Positions 52,373-62,212 of a stretch of DNA of 64,000 nucleotides are shown one piece after another. The stretch is taken from positions 30,320-94,319 of the forward strand of contig NZ_LGUR01000199.1 in assembly GCF_001270495.1 (NCBI RefSeq), written 5' to 3'. Position 1 is the first letter of the stretch. Every line of letters begins with the position of its first letter. A model generated the notes under the pieces. It did no database searches and had not been told where the DNA came from. It saw only the letters and a program-made list of their open reading frames with translations. Source of the stretch: Streptomyces viridochromogenes (GTDB lineage: Bacteria > Actinomycetota > Actinomycetes > Streptomycetales > Streptomycetaceae). Both the position numbers and the translations under genes were made by a program.

Positions 52373-53542
52373 TCAGCTGTTGACGAAGTCCTCACGGGCG
52401 AGCAGGCCCGTGTCGGGGTTGTCGGTGAAGACGCCGTCGATGCCGGTCGCGAAGTACGTCCGGTAGGCGCCGAAGACATCGCCGTAGGCGTCCGCGTCGG
52501 TGCCCTTGCGGAAGTTCGTGGGGAGGAAGGGGTTCTCGTTGCGCATCGTGTAGGGGTGCAGGATCAGGCCGACCCTGTGCGCGTCGTTCACCAGCGTGGT
52601 GGGCGTGGTGAGGTTGCCGCCCGCGTCCTTCGGGATGACCAGGTCCAGGGTGGGGCCGATGCCCTGGGCGTAGGAGGCGATCTCCCTGAGGCCGGCCGGC
52701 TTGACCAGGTCGGCGACCGTGCGCGGGTCACCCGTCTCGACGAAGTCCCAGGGGCGGGTCGTCGCGCCGGAGAGCAGGACCACCAGCGGGTTGTCGACCA
52801 GCTTGTTCAGGCGCTGGATGCTGGTCGGCTCGAAGGACTGGAGGATGACCGGCGAGTTCCGCCGGTCCTTGCCGTACTTGTGCAGCACCTTGGCGACCCG
52901 CTCCTCCAGGGCCAGGCCCTGCTTGCGGAAGTAGGTGGGGTGCTTGAGCTCGGGGTAGATCCAGACCTGCTCGCCGCGCCTGCGGGTCTGCTCGTCCTGC
53001 CAGCGCAGCACCTCTTCGAAGGTCGGGATCTCCCAGCGACCGTTGTAGAGGGTGTTGTGCGGCCGGTTGGCCGGGATGCGCTCGGTCGCGCGCAGGGTCT
53101 TCAGCTCGGCGAGCGTGAAGTCCTCGGTGAACCAGCCGGTGGTGGCGACACCGTCGAGGGACTTCGTCTTCTTCCGGTCGGCGAACTCGGGATGGTCCGC
53201 GACATCGGTCGTGCCGCCGATCTCCGGCTCATGGCGGCAGACGAGATGGCCGTCCCTGGTGGGCACCAGGTCGCCCGCCTCGACGATGTCGGCACCCATG
53301 TCGAGGGCCAGCTGGTAGGAGCCGAGGGTGTGCTCGGGCCGGTAGCCGCTGGCGCCGCGGTGGCCGATGATCGTCGGCTTGGGCAGGCTCTTCAGGCCAC
53401 CGCCCCCGCCGCCGTGCCGGGCCTCGGCCGCTCTCGCCGTACCGGACAGCCCGAGGACCGCTCCGCCCGCGCCGAGCACGGCCGCGCCGAGAAGCATCCG
53501 CCGTCCGGTGACGCCCGCCTGCTCGTTCTCCTGGCTTCCCAT
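52373..53542 (-). CDS. secreted glycerophosphodiester phosphodiesterase (GlpQ type)
   Basis: 389 residues. Export signal GRRMLLGAAVLGAGGAVLGL ending SGTARAAEA, with twin arginines. Catalytic start IIGHRGASGYRPEHTLGSYQ. The usual metal-binding E-x-D is E-AG-D here (IVEAGDLVPTRDG), one residue longer. CRHEPEIGGTTDVADHPEF follows, as in GlpQ-like secreted enzymes, which release glycerol 3-phosphate. ATG has AGGAGGG upstream. Confidence 0.9.
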   Translation of the reverse strand: MGSQENEQAGVTGRRMLLGAAVLGAGGAVLGLSGTARAAEARHGGGGGGLKSLPKPTIIGHRGASGYRPEHTLGSYQLALDMGADIVEAGDLVPTRDGHLVCRHEPEIGGTTDVADHPEFADRKKTKSLDGVATTGWFTEDFTLAELKTLRATERIPANRPHNTLYNGRWEIPTFEEVLRWQDEQTRRRGEQVWIYPELKHPTYFRKQGLALEERVAKVLHKYGKDRRNSPVILQSFEPTSIQRLNKLVDNPLVVLLSGATTRPWDFVETGDPRTVADLVKPAGLREIASYAQGIGPTLDLVIPKDAGGNLTTPTTLVNDAHRVGLILHPYTMRNENPFLPTNFRKGTDADAYGDVFGAYRTYFATGIDGVFTDNPDTGLLAREDFVNS

Positions 53543-53921
53543 GAGGGCCCTCCTGACCATCCGCTCATTCAGTGCGGGCCGATCGTAGGTGCGTGGACAT
53601 GACGGATGGGAGACCTCCGGCGGAACTCGCCGGTGACGCTGAATGTCGTACGGGAAAGGTGAGGTGACGGCCCGTCGGAATGGGTCCGGGGCTACGGGGA
53701 AGTCGTCCGTTGGGCCCTCGGGGCGATGTCCGTCACATCATGGCCAGCGTGTTACGGGCCGTTCACGCCGCGTCACCGCAGGTAAACCCGTGTCAACAGT
53801 GCGTAAGGCGTCGGTGAAGTCGGCCCACCCGATGTGCGGGACCCGGGGAACCGCGAGTATCGTCCTCACCTGCACAGACTTATACAGATCCCTCGCCATC
53901 CCCTTGACCCCGGAGGGCCCG
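53543..53921. other. 379-bp divergent intergenic region
   Basis: No gene recognised. TATACA (53882-53887) could be a -10 for the acyltransferase; no good -35. I see no convincing PhoP box despite a GTTCACG at 53761. Confidence 0.4.
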
Positions 53922-54596
53922 TTGTCCCGCTTCGCGCTCATCAAGGCAGTGCTCGGACCGATCATGCGCCTGATGTTCCGCCCACAGGTGGAGGGCGCGG
54001 AGCACATCCCGGGCGACGGTCCGGTCATCCTGGCCGGAAACCACCTCACGTTCATCGACTCGATGATCCTGCCGCTGGTCTGCGACCGTCAGGTCTTCTT
54101 CATCGGCAAGGACGAGTACGTCACCGGCAAGGGCCTCAAGGGCCGTCTGATGGCGTGGTTCTTCACCGGCACCGGCATGATCCCCGTCGACCGGGACGGC
54201 GGCCGGGGCGGGGTCGCGGCGCTGATGACCGGCCGCCGGATCCTGGAGGAGGGCAAGGTCTTCGGTATCTACCCCGAGGGCACACGCTCCCCCGACGGGC
54301 GGCTGTACCGGGGACGCACCGGCATCGCGCGGCTGACGCTGATGACCGGCGCGCCGGTGGTGCCGTTCGCCATGATCGGCACGGACAAGATCCAGCCGGG
54401 CGGCGCGGGCATGCCGCGACCGAGCAAGGTGACGGTGCGCTTCGGTGAGGCGATGGAGTTCTCGCGGTACGAGGGGATGGACCGCGACCGCTACGTCCTG
54501 CGGGCCGTCACCGACTCGGTCATGGCCGAGGTCATGCAGCTGTCCGGCCAGGAGTACGTGGACATGTACGCCACCAAGGCCAAAGAAGCCGCGTAG
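53922..54596 (+). CDS. 1-acyl-sn-glycerol-3-phosphate acyltransferase (PlsC-like)
   Basis: 224 residues. NHLTFID (the NHx4D motif), then GIYPEGTRSPDGRLYRGRTG. Esterifies lysophosphatidate or a related lysolipid at the membrane. TTG start with GGAGGG seven bases upstream is preferred; the longer upstream frame has no homology and poor codon use. Confidence 0.9.
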   Translation: MSRFALIKAVLGPIMRLMFRPQVEGAEHIPGDGPVILAGNHLTFIDSMILPLVCDRQVFFIGKDEYVTGKGLKGRLMAWFFTGTGMIPVDRDGGRGGVAALMTGRRILEEGKVFGIYPEGTRSPDGRLYRGRTGIARLTLMTGAPVVPFAMIGTDKIQPGGAGMPRPSKVTVRFGEAMEFSRYEGMDRDRYVLRAVTDSVMAEVMQLSGQEYVDMYATKAKEAA

Positions 54597-54707
54597 CTCC
54601 GCCGGTTGAGCCGAGCGGGTTCGTGGACCTGCGGGCTGGTGCACCGGCACAGTGATCCGCGCGGCGGCCCCGGCCGTCGCGGGCGACCCTTGCAGGCCCA
54701 GGTCGGC

Positions 54708-54780
54708 TGCGGGTTCGTTGCGGCTGGTCGCGCCCGCGCGGCGGAGCCGCACATCGATACAGCCCCCCCGCCCCTTCAAG
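54708..54780 (-). repeat. dispersed repeat family B, copy 4
   Basis: Minus strand reads GGGGCGGGGGGGCTGTATCG, then ATGTGCGGCTCCGCCGCG and GGCGCGACCAGCCGCAACGA. The first bases overlap the MFS gene stop codon. Convergent gap. Confidence 0.85.
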
Positions 54781-56302
54781 GTCGGCCGTCGAGCCTTTGG
54801 CCGCGCAGGAGGAACCACGCTGCCACAGCCGCAGTGAGGAGCACGGCTGCCCCTACCCCCGACGCGAGCGCAAGCCCGTCGACGAATGAACTCCGCGCCG
54901 CGTCCAGCATCGCCTCGGACGTCCGCGTCGGCATCCCCGCCGCCGCCTCCACCGCGCCGCCCAACGACTCGTGCGCCTCGGCCGGCGTGCCCGTCGGGCC
55001 TGTGAAGTCCCGGTAGACACCGGTCACGATCGAACCCAGCACCGCGATGCCGAGCGCCGCACCCAGCTCGTACGCCGTCTCCGAGACCGCCGATGCCGCA
55101 CCTGCCTGCTCCTTCGGTACGGAGGAGAGGATGACGTCGGAGGTCACCGTGAAGGAGAAGCCCGCGCCGACGCCGACCACGAGCAGGGCGGCGCCCAGCA
55201 GGGGGTAGCCCGTCGAACGGTCGATCACCGTGAGCGTGGCCAGGGCGAGGCCGATCGCCGCGAGACCGCCTGAGACCACGGCCCGTACCGAAAAGCGACG
55301 GGCCACGCGACCGGCGATCAGGCCGGCCACCACCGCGCCGATCGCGGCGGGCAGTTCGGCCAGACCCGCCTCGAACGGGCCCCTGCCCTGCACGAGTTGC
55401 AGGAACTGGGAGAGGAAGAAGACCAGGCCGGACAGGCCGAGGATGGTCAGCAGGTCGGCCAGCACCGCGCCGCTGAAACCGCGGTGCCGGAACAGCCGCA
55501 TGTCCAGCAGCGGGGACGGCAGCGTGAGCTGGCGGCGCACGAAGCCGTAGAGCGCGGCCGCGCCGGCCAGGCCCGCCGCCAGGGTGGCCCAGGTGAAGCC
55601 GTGTGCGGCAGCTTCCTTGACCGCGTACACGACACCGATCATGCCGAGGAGGGACAGGGTGACGCTGATCATGTCCCAGGGACCGGGGCTGGGGTTGCGT
55701 GATTCGGGCAGCAGCTTGATGCCCACGAGGACGAGGACGACCATCACGGGCAGGTTGATCAGGAAGACCGAGCCCCACCAGAAGTGTTCGAGCAGGAAGC
55801 CACCGGCTATCGGGCCGACGGCCGTGCCGGCGGACGCGGTCGCGCCCCAGATGCCGATGGCGAGGCTGCGCTCGCGCGGGTCGTGGAAGAGGTTGCGGAT
55901 CAGGGCGAGCGTGGCGGGCATCAGGGTCGCGCCCGCGACGCCGAGCAGCGCCCGGGCGACGATCATCATCTCCGGTGTCGTCGCGTACGCGTTGAGGACG
56001 GATACCGCGCCGAACGCCGTGGCGCCGACGAGCAGGATCCGCTTGCGGCCGATGCGGTCGCCGAGGCTGCCCATCGAGACCAGCAGACCGGCGATCACGA
56101 AGGAGTAGACGTCGCCGATCCACAGGAGCTGGGTGCCGGAGGGGGCCAGGTCCTCGCTGATGTAGGGGGTCGCGAGACCGAGGACGGTCGCGTCGACGGC
56201 CACCAGCAGCACGGCGAGTACGAGGACGGACAGCGCGAGCCAACGGCCGGGACGCTTGGTCACCGCCTCGGTCGTCGTCGCCGGCTGCAAGGTGCTGGTC
56301 AT
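54776..56302 (-). CDS. MFS drug:H+ antiporter (DHA2-like)
   Basis: 508 residues, about 14 membrane segments. Motif A GSLGDRIGRKR, motif C-like AGGFLLEHFWWGSVFLINLP. Exports a hydrophobic compound. ATG overlaps the TetR stop as ATGA, so its expression follows the regulator. Confidence 0.93.
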   Translation of the reverse strand: MTSTLQPATTTEAVTKRPGRWLALSVLVLAVLLVAVDATVLGLATPYISEDLAPSGTQLLWIGDVYSFVIAGLLVSMGSLGDRIGRKRILLVGATAFGAVSVLNAYATTPEMMIVARALLGVAGATLMPATLALIRNLFHDPRERSLAIGIWGATASAGTAVGPIAGGFLLEHFWWGSVFLINLPVMVVLVLVGIKLLPESRNPSPGPWDMISVTLSLLGMIGVVYAVKEAAAHGFTWATLAAGLAGAAALYGFVRRQLTLPSPLLDMRLFRHRGFSGAVLADLLTILGLSGLVFFLSQFLQLVQGRGPFEAGLAELPAAIGAVVAGLIAGRVARRFSVRAVVSGGLAAIGLALATLTVIDRSTGYPLLGAALLVVGVGAGFSFTVTSDVILSSVPKEQAGAASAVSETAYELGAALGIAVLGSIVTGVYRDFTGPTGTPAEAHESLGGAVEAAAGMPTRTSEAMLDAARSSFVDGLALASGVGAAVLLTAAVAAWFLLRGQRLDGRP

Positions 56303-56868
56303 GATTCCTCTCTCTGTCCGGTGGTGTGGTGCCGTAGTGCGCCGCCGAGCAGCAGCTCGACGATCATGTGCGTGAAGTCGTTGCGGGCGACCCTGCCCTC
56401 CGCGACCACCCAGGCCGCAGAGCCCAACAGGCCGTAGAGCGCCTCGGTGAGCCAGACCGGGCTGAGGTCGATGCGGAACTCGCCGCTCTGCTGGCCGCGC
56501 CGGAAGAGCGCGGCGATCCGGTCGTCGATGCGCGCCCAGCCGATGTTCTGCTGCTCACCCTCGAACAGCTGGTTCTCCGTGTAGAGGAACGCGAGCAGTC
56601 CGGCCGCGGGCTCGATCTCGCGGACCAGCCGGTGCACGGCGTCCCGCGCCGGCCCCTCGTCCAGGCGGGCGGCGTCCAGCGCGCTCTCGCACTCCGCGAT
56701 ACCGAGCGACTCCAGCGCCCGGACGAGCGCGTCCCGCCCGGCGAAGTGCCGGTGCAGCGTGGCCCGGCTGATCCCGGCCGCCTTGGCGACCTCGTCCATG
56801 GTCGCCGTGGACTTACGGGTCAGCAGGGCCGCGGCGGTGCGCAGCACGTGGTCTCGATCAACGGCCAT
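56299..56868 (-). CDS. TetR-family repressor
   Basis: 189 residues from ATG 56868. HTH: TMDEVAKAAGISRATLHRHF. C-terminal ligand-binding/dimer domain. An upstream in-frame start at 56895 would lie inside the operator palindrome and is unlikely. Probably represses its own operon with the MFS pump. Confidence 0.92.
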   Translation of the reverse strand: MAVDRDHVLRTAAALLTRKSTATMDEVAKAAGISRATLHRHFAGRDALVRALESLGIAECESALDAARLDEGPARDAVHRLVREIEPAAGLLAFLYTENQLFEGEQQNIGWARIDDRIAALFRRGQQSGEFRIDLSPVWLTEALYGLLGSAAWVVAEGRVARNDFTHMIVELLLGGALRHHTTGQREES

Positions 56869-56887
56869 GAGACAACAGTAGCGCATG

Positions 56888-56905
56888 TGAGACATTGATG
56901 TCTCA
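56888..56905. promoter_or_regulatory. TetR operator palindrome
   Basis: TGAGACATTGATGTCTCA: perfect 8-bp arms with a 2-bp centre, 20 bp upstream of the TetR ATG. GAGACA could be the -35 and TACTGT, six bases before the ATG, the -10 of a leaderless transcript, so binding would block it. Confidence 0.8.
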
Positions 56906-56949
56906 TTATGGGCGTGCGTGATTCATAACCGCTGATCAACAGGTGTGTG

Positions 56950-57921
56950 TCAGTGCCAGGGCAGCTGCCCGCGCCGCTCCCAGTACGCGCCCGGCTCCTC
57001 CACCAGCGCGGCGAGCCGCTCCAGCTGCGCGTCGTCGAGGTCGACGACCGCCGCGTGCAGGTTGGACGCGAGTTGCACGGTCGTCGCGGCACCGGAGAGG
57101 ACCACGCCGGCCCAGGGCTGCCGCAGGATCAGCGCGAGGGCGACGGCGTCGCACCCCAGGGACGTCTCTTCGGCTACGGCCTTCAGCGCGGCCGGGGCGT
57201 ACGGGCCCGCGAGCCGCCCGTTGGCCATGCCCTCCTTGACGATCACCGTCAGCCCTGCGTCACGGGCCTCGGCGAGGGCGGGGCCGGCCGAGGTCTCCAG
57301 GGCGTTGTACGTCGACTGGACGGTACGGAAGAGGGGCTCGCCGTCGACCGTCACGGCGAGGGCGGCCCGGATCGCGTCGGCCTGGGCGGGGCCGCTGGTG
57401 GAGAAGCCGATGGTGAGGCCCCGGGCGGCGGCCTCCGCGAGCTTCGCGTGGAGTTCCTTGTCGTTGAGTGCCGGGCTGTCCGGGGTCACCGAGTGGATCT
57501 GGTAGAGGTCCAGGCGGTCGCCGAGCAGTTCGGCGGTTTCGCCGCGCTGGCGGACGTAGGTCTGGACGCTGTGATCCTTGACCTCGTGCTTCTCGGCGTC
57601 GGTGGTCCAGTCGGCGGTGTAGGTGTATCCCCACTTGCTGCCGATGACGATGTCGTCGAGGTCGGGGCGGGCGTTCAGCCAGTCGGCGAGGAACTCCTCG
57701 GAGCGGCCGTAGGAGCGGGCCGCGTCGAAGTAGCGGACGCCCTGGGCGTAGGCGGCGTCGAGGAGTTCGTGGGTGCGGGTGCGCAGCGTTTCGACGCTGC
57801 GGTCCTCTCCGAGGTCTTCGTCTCGGCCGAGGTTGATGTAGCCGGGGCGGCCGACGGCGGCGAGGCCGAGTCCGATGTGGCAGGTGGGGGTTGTCGCTGT
57901 GGCCAGTCGGGCGAAGGGCAT
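56950..57921 (-). CDS. aldo/keto reductase
   Basis: 323 residues, TIM-barrel NADPH enzyme. YFDAARSYGRSEEFLADWL has the catalytic Asp/Tyr, VIGSKWGYTY the Lys, DLYQIHSV the His. ATG has GGAG upstream. Substrate unknown. Followed by the TetR operator, not obviously co-regulated. Confidence 0.92.
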   Translation of the reverse strand: MPFARLATATTPTCHIGLGLAAVGRPGYINLGRDEDLGEDRSVETLRTRTHELLDAAYAQGVRYFDAARSYGRSEEFLADWLNARPDLDDIVIGSKWGYTYTADWTTDAEKHEVKDHSVQTYVRQRGETAELLGDRLDLYQIHSVTPDSPALNDKELHAKLAEAAARGLTIGFSTSGPAQADAIRAALAVTVDGEPLFRTVQSTYNALETSAGPALAEARDAGLTVIVKEGMANGRLAGPYAPAALKAVAEETSLGCDAVALALILRQPWAGVVLSGAATTVQLASNLHAAVVDLDDAQLERLAALVEEPGAYWERRGQLPWH

Positions 57922-58025
57922 CGCGGGCTCCGTTCGGTCGGATCCGGTACGGCTTCCGAACAACGTAACCCGCGATGACCTTCGGCTAACGCCTCAGAGC
58001 ACGGTTCGTGGGGTGCTTTGGCGGG

Positions 58026-58092
58026 TGCGGGCCTCGTCGTGGCTCGTCGCGCACGCGCGGCGGTAGCCGCATATCGACACAGCCCCGCGCCC

Positions 58093-58095
<3 letters not shown>
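58026..58095 (-). repeat. dispersed repeat family B, copy 5
   Basis: Minus strand reads GGGGCGCGGGGCTGTGTCGA, then TATGCGGCTACCGCCGCG and GTGCGCGACGAGCCACGACG. It overlaps the argH TAG stop (58093-58095). Confidence 0.85.
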
Positions 58096-59613
<1,518 letters not shown>

Positions 59614-59620
59614 TCACTCA

Positions 59621-59658
59621 CCTGCATGATTATGCAGAACTCTGCATGATTCGTCAAT
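59621..59658. promoter_or_regulatory. tandem ARG boxes (ArgR operator) at argH
   Basis: Two 18-bp boxes, CCTGCATGATTATGCAGA (59621-59638) and TCTGCATGATTCGTCAAT (59641-59658), 20 bp apart centre to centre. CTGCATGATT repeats in both. Confidence 0.8.
59629..59657 (-). promoter_or_regulatory. argH promoter
   Basis: Minus strand TTGACG (59657-59652), 17-bp spacer, CATAAT (59634-59629). It lies inside the ARG boxes, so ArgR would exclude RNA polymerase. Confidence 0.8.
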
Positions 59659-59800
59659 TTGGGTAGGCGACGGCGGGAAATTCGAGCTCCCTTTGAACGC
59701 GGGAAACCGCTTACCCGTACCTCTCGCCGAACGCAGGCGCCGCGTTTGCAACAGACGACACGCATAAGACGACACCCCCGAACCCGAGTGAGGCATCCGC

Positions 59801-60703
59801 ATGTCCAGGGCTCTTCCGAAGTACAACAAGCGTCGCGTCGCGTTCATCGGCGGCGCCGCCGCGGTGGCGCTGTCCGGCACGGTGATCGCCGGTTTCGCCC
59901 TCGCCGGGGAGACGACATCGTCTTCGAAGAGCGACGGCACGAACGCCCGGACGCTCGCCGGGCCCGGCACCATCTCGTGCCCGGACGTGACCGGCCAGCT
60001 GCCCGCGATCCCCGCCTCCGCCCAGGCCGAGGTCGACCGCAACCTCGCCCAGCTCCAGACCCAGATCCAGGAAGCCAACCAGCGCCTCGTCGACGTCCAG
60101 AACGCCATCCTCGGCCCGCTGGAAGACAAGCGCGTCGCCGCCCTCAACCGCATCGAGACCGCCATCGGCCGGGCCGCCGCGAAGCCCGAGGGACTGGAGA
60201 CGTTCGCCGCCTGCTCACTCAACGCCGAGGGTGGCGCGGGTGAGGAGGCCGGGGCCGGGGCCGGTGCGGGCGCTGGTGCCGGTGCCGGTGAGGAAGCGGG
60301 CGCCGGGGCGGGCGAGGAGGCCGGCGCGGGTGAGGAGGCAGGTGCCGGCGCCGGCGCCGGCGAGGAAGCAGGTGCCGGGGCAGAGGCCGGTGCGGGCGAG
60401 GAGGCCGGTGACGCCGCGGGCGACGCGGGGAACGCCGGAGTCGGCACGATCAGCTGCCCGGACGTGACCGGTCAGCTGCCCGCGATCCCCGCCTCCGCCC
60501 AGGCCGAGGTCGACCGCAACCTCGCCCAGCTCCAGACCCAGATCCAGGAAGCCAACCAGCGCCTCGTCGACCAGAACGCCATCCTCGGCCCACTGGAAGA
60601 CAAGCGCGTCGCCGCCCTCAACCGCATCGAGACCGCCATCGGCCGCGCGGCCGCGAAGCCCGAGGGACTGGAGACGTTCGCCGCCTGCACGCTCAACCAG
60701 TGA
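59801..60703 (+). CDS. secreted protein with two near-identical domains joined by a Gly-Ala-Glu repeat linker
   Basis: 300 residues. N-terminus with basic start and hydrophobic segment (VAFIGGAAAVALSGTVIAGF), so exported or anchored. Domain 1 (56-141) and domain 2 (215-300) each begin GTISCPDVTGQLPAIPASAQ, contain a helical stretch (NLAQLQTQIQEANQRL) and end near FAAC; each has two cysteines, likely a disulfide. The linker (142-214) is GAGEEA-type repeats. Family unknown. Confidence 0.88.
   Translation: MSRALPKYNKRRVAFIGGAAAVALSGTVIAGFALAGETTSSSKSDGTNARTLAGPGTISCPDVTGQLPAIPASAQAEVDRNLAQLQTQIQEANQRLVDVQNAILGPLEDKRVAALNRIETAIGRAAAKPEGLETFAACSLNAEGGAGEEAGAGAGAGAGAGAGEEAGAGAGEEAGAGEEAGAGAGAGEEAGAGAEAGAGEEAGDAAGDAGNAGVGTISCPDVTGQLPAIPASAQAEVDRNLAQLQTQIQEANQRLVDQNAILGPLEDKRVAALNRIETAIGRAAAKPEGLETFAACTLNQ
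59966..60223 (+). repeat. internal gene duplication, unit 1
   Basis: 258 bp, almost identical base for base to 60443-60697. Differences: a few silent third-position changes, one missing Val codon in unit 2, and changes at both ends. Confidence 0.92.
60443..60697 (+). repeat. internal gene duplication, unit 2
   Basis: 255 bp, lacking one GTC codon (VDVQNA in unit 1, VDQNA here). Near-identity even at silent sites points to recent duplication or gene conversion. Confidence 0.92.
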
Positions 60704-60715
60704 GGTGACAGGCAG

Positions 60716-60756
60716 CCATGGCCGCCCCGTTGGCACGCCGGCCGGGGCGGCCATGG
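60716..60756 (+). terminator. terminator of the duplicated-domain gene
   Basis: CCATGGCCGCCCCG and CGGGGCGGCCATGG form a perfect 14-bp stem with a 13-base loop, 13 bp after the stop. Confidence 0.88.
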
Positions 60757-60821
60757 TGACGCCGAACGGACCGCACAATTCCTTAGACAAACGAACGACT
60801 CATGCCCCATACTTGGCAGAC

Positions 60822-61409
60822 GTGGGAAAAACTTACGAACGCATAGACGGCAGGCTCCGCACCTTCATCGAGGAGCAGCCGCTTTTCTTCACCGCGACCG
60901 CTCCCCTGTCCGGCGACGGCACGGTCAACCTCTCCCCCAAGGGGCTCAAGGGCTCCTTCGTGGTCCTGGACGAACTGACCCTGGCCTACCTCGACTTCGC
61001 CGGCTCCACCGCCGAGACCGTCGCGCATCTGCGGGAGAACGGCCGGATCACCCTCATGTGGTGCGCCTTCCAGGGGCCGCCGAACATCGTCCGGGTGCAC
61101 GGCCGCGGAGAGGCCGTCTTCCGCGACGACCCACGGTTCAAGGAGCTGCTCGGGCACTTCCCCGACATCGACCCGTCCCTCCACGGCCTGCGCGCGATCA
61201 TCGTGGTCCGGGCCGACCTCATCCGCGACTCCTGCGGATACGCGGTCCCCTTCATGACGTACGACGAGGACCGCGACCTGCACGCCCGGCGGTTCGCACG
61301 CGAGGACGACGACTCGCTGAGCGCGTACTTCGCCAAGAAGGAGCACATCGCGACCAGCCTGGACGGCCTACCCGGGCTGCCGCTTCCGTTGCCCCCGTCT
61401 AGCGTCTGA
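60822..61409 (+). CDS. pyridoxamine 5'-phosphate oxidase-family flavoprotein-like
   Basis: 195 residues. Split-barrel fold: FFTATAPLSGDGTVNLSPKG, LAYLDFAGSTAETVAHLREN, RITLMWCAFQGPPNIVRVHG. Binds FMN or F420; reaction unknown. GTG start with CATACT about 8 nt before it (leaderless possible). Confidence 0.87.
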   Translation: MGKTYERIDGRLRTFIEEQPLFFTATAPLSGDGTVNLSPKGLKGSFVVLDELTLAYLDFAGSTAETVAHLRENGRITLMWCAFQGPPNIVRVHGRGEAVFRDDPRFKELLGHFPDIDPSLHGLRAIIVVRADLIRDSCGYAVPFMTYDEDRDLHARRFAREDDDSLSAYFAKKEHIATSLDGLPGLPLPLPPSSV

Positions 61410-61412
61410 GGC

Positions 61413-62114
61413 ATGCGCCCCGGTGTCGTCGCCCTCGCGTCCGCGTCCCTCCTGGTGCTCGGCACCGCGCCGACCGGTGGGACCCAGCGTCCGCTGCCCG
61501 CCCGTATGGCCGACACCGGGGGCGGTACCCAGCTGATCACCGCGGTCGCCCCGAAGGCCAGGGCGACGTGGGGGACGGTCACCTGGTGGGACCGGGTCGA
61601 CGGACGCTGGGTGAAGACCGGTTCGGCGTCGGCCCGCTTCGGCGCGAAGGGGCTCGTCGAGGGGGCCGGGCGCAAGCAGGGCACGAACACGACACCGACA
61701 GGGCTGTACGGGATGCCGTACGCCTTCGGCATCGAGGCGGCGCCGCGCGGGACGACGTACGAGTACCGCCGTGTCCGACGGGACTCCTGGTGGTGCCAGG
61801 ACAACGACTCCCGCGCGTACAACCGCTGGACCGAGCCGCTGGCCCGCGACTGCCGGGCGGCCGAATCCGAACGCCTCGTCTCCTACGGGGCGCTATACGC
61901 GCACGCGCTCGTCATCGGCTTCAACCACGAGCGTCCGGTCAAGGGGCGCGGGGCTGGAATCTTCCTGCATGTGAAGGGGCGCGGGGCGACGGCCGGTTGT
62001 GTGTCGGTCTCCGCGGACGCGATGAAGCGGATCCTCAAATGGGCCGATCCGCGACGGAAACCACACATCGCGATCGGGACGGCGAACGGGCCGACGGCCG
62101 TCACCCGGTACTGA
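61413..62114 (+). CDS. L,D-transpeptidase-family (YkuD-like) secreted protein
   Basis: 233 residues. Signal peptide (VVALASASLLVLGTAPTGG). The catalytic end reads GIFLHVKGRGATAGCVSVSA, with the His and the Cys of the L,D-transpeptidase family. Would crosslink or modify peptidoglycan. Starts three bases after the upstream stop, so it is translationally linked to it. Confidence 0.87.
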   Translation: MRPGVVALASASLLVLGTAPTGGTQRPLPARMADTGGGTQLITAVAPKARATWGTVTWWDRVDGRWVKTGSASARFGAKGLVEGAGRKQGTNTTPTGLYGMPYAFGIEAAPRGTTYEYRRVRRDSWWCQDNDSRAYNRWTEPLARDCRAAESERLVSYGALYAHALVIGFNHERPVKGRGAGIFLHVKGRGATAGCVSVSADAMKRILKWADPRRKPHIAIGTANGPTAVTRY

Positions 62115-62212
62115 GCGCGCACCACTGAACACACGGACCTCCCCGCACGTATCTCAGGGCCAAGGGACCACGCCCATCACGCACCCCCCTTGCTCCCGTT
62201 CCCGGAGGAACC

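Noticed and set aside
53761-53778. PhoP box between the GlpQ-type gene and the acyltransferase gene
   Set aside because: GTTCACG and GTCACCG are spaced 11 bp apart as in PHO boxes, but the second unit matches poorly and it is over 200 bp from the phosphodiesterase start.
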